DNA of 64,000 bases from Nesterenkonia halotolerans. GTDB taxonomy: Bacteria > Actinomycetota > Actinomycetes > Actinomycetales > Micrococcaceae. The stretch covers positions 620,001-684,000 of the forward strand of contig NZ_JADBEE010000001.1 in NCBI RefSeq assembly GCF_014874065.1. Direction: 5' to 3'. This document shows positions 61,547 to 64,000 of this stretch, in pieces (within the stretch, counting starts at the first letter, position 1; every line of letters starts with the position of its first letter). Both the position numbers and the translations under genes were made by a program. The notes beneath the pieces are model-generated. The model saw only the letters and a program-made list of their open reading frames with translations, made no database searches and was not told the origin of the DNA.

Positions 61547-61560
61547 GTAGGAAACCTACA
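61546..61560. promoter_or_regulatory. LysR operator palindrome overlapping its own promoter
   Basis: TGTAGGAAACCTACA, perfect 6-bp arms around AAA. The minus-strand TAGGTT inside it (61558-61553) lies 6 nt before the LysR ATG and would be its -10 box, so binding would repress the gene's own transcription. Confidence 0.6.
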
Positions 61561-61618
61561 CTGTCATCGAAGAACAATTCAGTAGACCTGATGGCCTTGG
61601 GGGCTGGAGCATTGACCT

Positions 61619-62602
61619 ATGCCCATGCGCCATACCCTCCTCGCCGTGCTCGTCGCCTTTCTCTGGGGCTTGAACTTCCTGGCGATCCGATTCTCCCTCG
61701 ACCAGTTTCCGCCGATGTTCCTCGCAGGTCTGCGTTTTCTCATCCTGGCACTGCCCGCGTTGTTGTTCATCCCCCGGCCCAAGGTGCCCATCAGGCACCT
61801 GCTGGGCTATGGCCTCGGATTCGGCACGCTGCAGTTCTTCGGTCTCTACCTGGGCATGGCAGCGGGCTTCCCCACCGGACTCGCCTCCCTGGTGCTGCAG
61901 GCTTCAGCGCCCTTCACCGTGGTCCTGGGTGCGCTGCTGCTGAAGGAGCAGGTCACCGCGCGACGAGCCGCCGGCATCGCGGTCGCCGTCGCGGGCCTGG
62001 CACTGGTGGGTGTCTCGCGGGGCAGCCTGGACGGATGGCTGCCTTTCCTGCTGGTGCTGCTGGGCGCCTTCGGCTGGGCGCTGGGCAACCTCGCTTCACG
62101 CAAGGCCCAGACGGACCGCCCGATGGCGCTGGTGATGTGGATGGCTGTGGTGCCCCCGATTCCGCTGCTGAGCATCGCGTTCCTGGTGGAGGGGCCGCAG
62201 GAGATCTGGGCGGCGCTGGCCTCTTCGATCAGCGTCGAGACGGTGCCTGCCTGGGCAGGGCTGGCCTATACGGTGCTGATCGGCACGGTGCTGGGCTCGG
62301 GGATCTGGGTCTGGCTGATGCGCAGACACCCGGCCGGCGTCGTCGCGCCGTTCTCCATGCTGGTGCCCGTGGTCGGGATCCTCGCCGCCTGGCTCGTGCT
62401 GGATGAGGTGCCGACCTGGCTGGAGCTGGCGGGCGGTATGCTGGTGGTCGGCGGAGTCATCTACGCCTCGCGGCGAGGCGCCTCCCCCGTCACACTCTCG
62501 GGGACAGATCCAGCGACGCTGGAGACGGCCGAACATCCCAACCGTCACGAGTCAGTCTCTCCACCGAGGTACTCGGCCACCGCCTCTCCGAATCGCTCCT
62601 GA
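61619..62602 (+). CDS. EamA/DMT family transporter
   Basis: 327-residue drug/metabolite exporter with ten transmembrane segments in two EamA repeats: LLAVLVAFLWGLNFLAIRFSLDQFPPMFLAGLRFLI in the first, and the second repeat beginning near residue 150 (LLGAFGWALGNLASRKA), with PVVGILAAWLVLDEVPTWLELAGGMLVVGGV close to the end. Similar to YdcZ/RhaT-like amino-acid or metabolite exporters; probably regulated by the adjacent LysR protein. The hydrophilic C-terminal tail of about 35 residues overlaps the SGNH hydrolase gene on the opposite strand by 58 bp. Confidence 0.9.
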   Translation: MPMRHTLLAVLVAFLWGLNFLAIRFSLDQFPPMFLAGLRFLILALPALLFIPRPKVPIRHLLGYGLGFGTLQFFGLYLGMAAGFPTGLASLVLQASAPFTVVLGALLLKEQVTARRAAGIAVAVAGLALVGVSRGSLDGWLPFLLVLLGAFGWALGNLASRKAQTDRPMALVMWMAVVPPIPLLSIAFLVEGPQEIWAALASSISVETVPAWAGLAYTVLIGTVLGSGIWVWLMRRHPAGVVAPFSMLVPVVGILAAWLVLDEVPTWLELAGGMLVVGGVIYASRRGASPVTLSGTDPATLETAEHPNRHESVSPPRYSATASPNRS

Positions 62603-63237
62603 GCGTCCGGGGTGAGATGGATTCCGTCGTAGGTCATTCCCTCGACGAAACCACCGTCGGGGTCTCGCAGGAAGTCGAAACCATCGAAGTACTCCCAGCC
62701 CCGGCCAGCAGCCAGATCTCGGAGCGATCGGTTGAATTCGCTGCTCGTCGGCATGACTTCCTGGTCCAGCGGGGGGATGGCCAGCACGATGATGCGGTCG
62801 GCCGGCGCCTTCGCGACGATCGCTTCGAGACTCGAGGCGGTGAGATCAAAGGGGACCCCCTGGACGAGATCGTTCGTCCCGGTCAGCACGATCAAGGCAT
62901 CTGCGCCCCTGACCCCACGGAAACTTTCAGCCTGCAGGGTGGAGGTCGCCCCGGCCACGGCCCAGCCGCCAGCGAACCGGTACCCCTCGGACAGGAGAGT
63001 GGAGACCCAGGAGCGGTCCCCGATTCGTCCCGCGGCGAAGTTGAGAGAGTCCATCTCGGTGTGTGAATCCCCCACCACCGCGACGCCGCCGTACTCGGCC
63101 ACCTCAGCTTCCTGCGAGGCAGACTCGGGTTCGCGTTCGATCGGGACTACCAGTGCGCCCACAACGAGAGCCAGCACGACGGGGGGAACGTACTTCCAGA
63201 CTCTCGTGGGAGTACGGGGCCGGCGCCTCTGGCTCAT
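62545..63237 (-). CDS. SGNH/GDSL-type hydrolase, membrane-anchored
   Basis: 230 residues. A basic N-terminus followed by one hydrophobic helix (about 15-32) makes a signal anchor, leaving the catalytic domain outside. SGNH blocks: VVGDSHTEM (block I Ser), GWAVAGATS (Gly block II), VLTGTNDLVQG (Asn block III), and YDGIHLTPDAQ (Asp/His block V). Probably an esterase or deacetylase acting on cell-surface glycans or lipids; the substrate is not known. It converges with the EamA gene. Confidence 0.88.
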   Translation of the reverse strand: MSQRRRPRTPTRVWKYVPPVVLALVVGALVVPIEREPESASQEAEVAEYGGVAVVGDSHTEMDSLNFAAGRIGDRSWVSTLLSEGYRFAGGWAVAGATSTLQAESFRGVRGADALIVLTGTNDLVQGVPFDLTASSLEAIVAKAPADRIIVLAIPPLDQEVMPTSSEFNRSLRDLAAGRGWEYFDGFDFLRDPDGGFVEGMTYDGIHLTPDAQERFGEAVAEYLGGETDS

Positions 63238-63275
63238 GCGCGCCCCGTGATCATGTGTGCGCCGCCATCGCAGAC

Positions 63276-63314
63276 AGAGATGCCCGGCTCTCCCTTGGGG
63301 AGCCGGGCATCTCT
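63276..63314 (-). terminator. 15-bp terminator hairpin of BCCT gene
   Basis: AGAGATGCCCGGCTC (63276-63290) is perfectly complementary to GAGCCGGGCATCTCT (63300-63314), with CCC/GGG extending into the loop. It lies 32 bp beyond the BCCT stop and upstream of the SGNH gene. Confidence 0.75.
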
Positions 63315-63345
63315 TCGTGGAGCAATGCGAATCAATCGGCGCAGC

Positions 63346-64000
63346 TCAGCGACTCACGTGAGGGCCACCGGGCTCCCTCGGGCCGACGCTGGGCAGATCA
63401 CCGGTGCGCACCCGGTACTCCTCCACGATGGGTGGCTGCTCGGCGTGGTCCACATCCGGGGCGTTCTCCGGCTGGGTGCCCTCGTGATAATCCGGGGCGA
63501 CCACTGCTTCCTGCAGCGACTCGTCCGGCTCCTCCATGCGGCGCTCGTACTCCTCGGGAGGAAGCGTCTTGAGCCAGCGGCGGGTCCTCAGGAAGCCGAT
63601 CTCGCCAGCATCCTCGCGCATGGCCCGGGACAGGTTGTACATCATGAAGTAGCCCAGGATGAAGAACGGAAGCCCCAGGACCAGGGCGACGTTCTGCAGA
63701 GCCGCCAGACCACCCTCACCGGTGGCGGTGAGCAGCACGGCCGCGATGGTGCCGATGGCGATCGTCCAGAAGGCCCGCTGATGCAGCGGGGCCTTGCCCT
63801 CATAGCCGTTGCACATGTCATCGAGGACCAGCGAGCAGGAGTCCATGGAGGTGACGAAGAAGATGCCCACCAGCATGATGGCGATGGACGAGGTCAGTGT
63901 GGCCAGCGGGAACTCGTTGAGGAAGGCGAAGAGCGCACCCTCGACGCCGTCGTCCAGCACGGTGTCGACCAGTCCCCCGTCACCGTTGAGCTCGATGTCG
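63346..64000 (-). CDS. BCCT family osmolyte transporter, C-terminal part
   Basis: 3' part of a gene running past the right window edge; the frame is open to base 64000. Visible are the last three or so transmembrane helices: TLTSSIAIMLVGIFFVTSMDSCSLVLDDM (the BCCT segment after the glycine-betaine site), FWTIAIGTIAAVLLTATGEGGLAALQNVALVLGLPFFILGYFMMYNL. A long hydrophilic tail of about 100 residues rich in Glu/Pro follows, typical of osmosensing BetP-like proteins. The substrate is probably glycine betaine or a related compatible solute, consistent with a salt-tolerant organism. Confidence 0.85.
   Translation of the reverse strand, partial: DIELNGDGGLVDTVLDDGVEGALFAFLNEFPLATLTSSIAIMLVGIFFVTSMDSCSLVLDDMCNGYEGKAPLHQRAFWTIAIGTIAAVLLTATGEGGLAALQNVALVLGLPFFILGYFMMYNLSRAMREDAGEIGFLRTRRWLKTLPPEEYERRMEEPDESLQEAVVAPDYHEGTQPENAPDVDHAEQPPIVEEYRVRTGDLPSVGPREPGGPHVSR

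Overview
The window is chromosomal DNA from a high-GC actinobacterium, most likely a Micrococcales/Micrococcaceae member. Nesterenkonia- or Arthrobacter-like is an inference from gene content and order, not a database match. The lineage markers are a Pup/PafA/Dop/ARC pupylation operon, the mycothiol ligase MshC, OpcA, WhiA, and actinobacterial promoters with a TANNNT -10 box placed 6-7 nt before the start codon (leaderless transcripts).

Layout. 1-8.0 kb (minus strand): a probable operon HAD hydrolase - M50 protease - trmI - arc - dop - pup - pafA. It has no 20S proteasome genes, and the ATPase lacks the proteasome-docking tail. 8-12.1 kb: PAC2 protein, mshC, uppP, a very acidic small protein and a DUF5703-type protein. 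12.2-21 kb, more accessory: acyl-CoA dehydrogenase-like enzyme, M20 peptidase, a 33-residue leaderless peptide, a YdeI/OmdA protein, an orphan lipoprotein, tRNA-Leu(GAG), a domain-rearranged lipoate ligase, a yczE/MocR divergent pair with an operator-like palindrome, and a zinc-independent L31. 21-24 kb: TSUP permease, orphan ABC ATPase, serB. 24-32.7 kb: the pentose-phosphate block tkt-tal-pgi-zwf-opcA-pgl, with a large folded element between tal and pgi. 32.8-36.4 kb (minus): secG, tpiA, pgk, gap. 36.6-46.3 kb (minus): superoxide dismutase, whiA-yvcK-rapZ-uvrC-plsC-like, and uvrA with a perfect LexA box. 46.5-52.1 kb (plus): Gph-like phosphatase, MBL-fold hydrolase, DUF3516 Ski2-like helicase, alpha/beta hydrolase. 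52.1-53.5 kb: terC with a yybP-ykoY manganese riboswitch. 53.7-57.6 kb: a four-gene glycosyltransferase island containing a fused Alg14-Alg13-type enzyme. 57.8-64 kb: uvrB, coaE, a LysR/EamA divergent pair, an SGNH hydrolase and the 3' part of a BCCT transporter.

Functionally the window combines central carbon metabolism (both oxidative and non-oxidative pentose phosphate steps and lower glycolysis), complete nucleotide-excision repair (uvrA, uvrB, uvrC), protein tagging by Pup and redox defence (mycothiol, SOD). I saw no CRISPR array, insertion sequence, phage or recognisable defence island. The most unusual signals are non-coding: a three-copy interspersed palindrome, the tal-pgi cloverleaf-like element, several long perfect hairpins, and the repeated leaderless-promoter arrangement.
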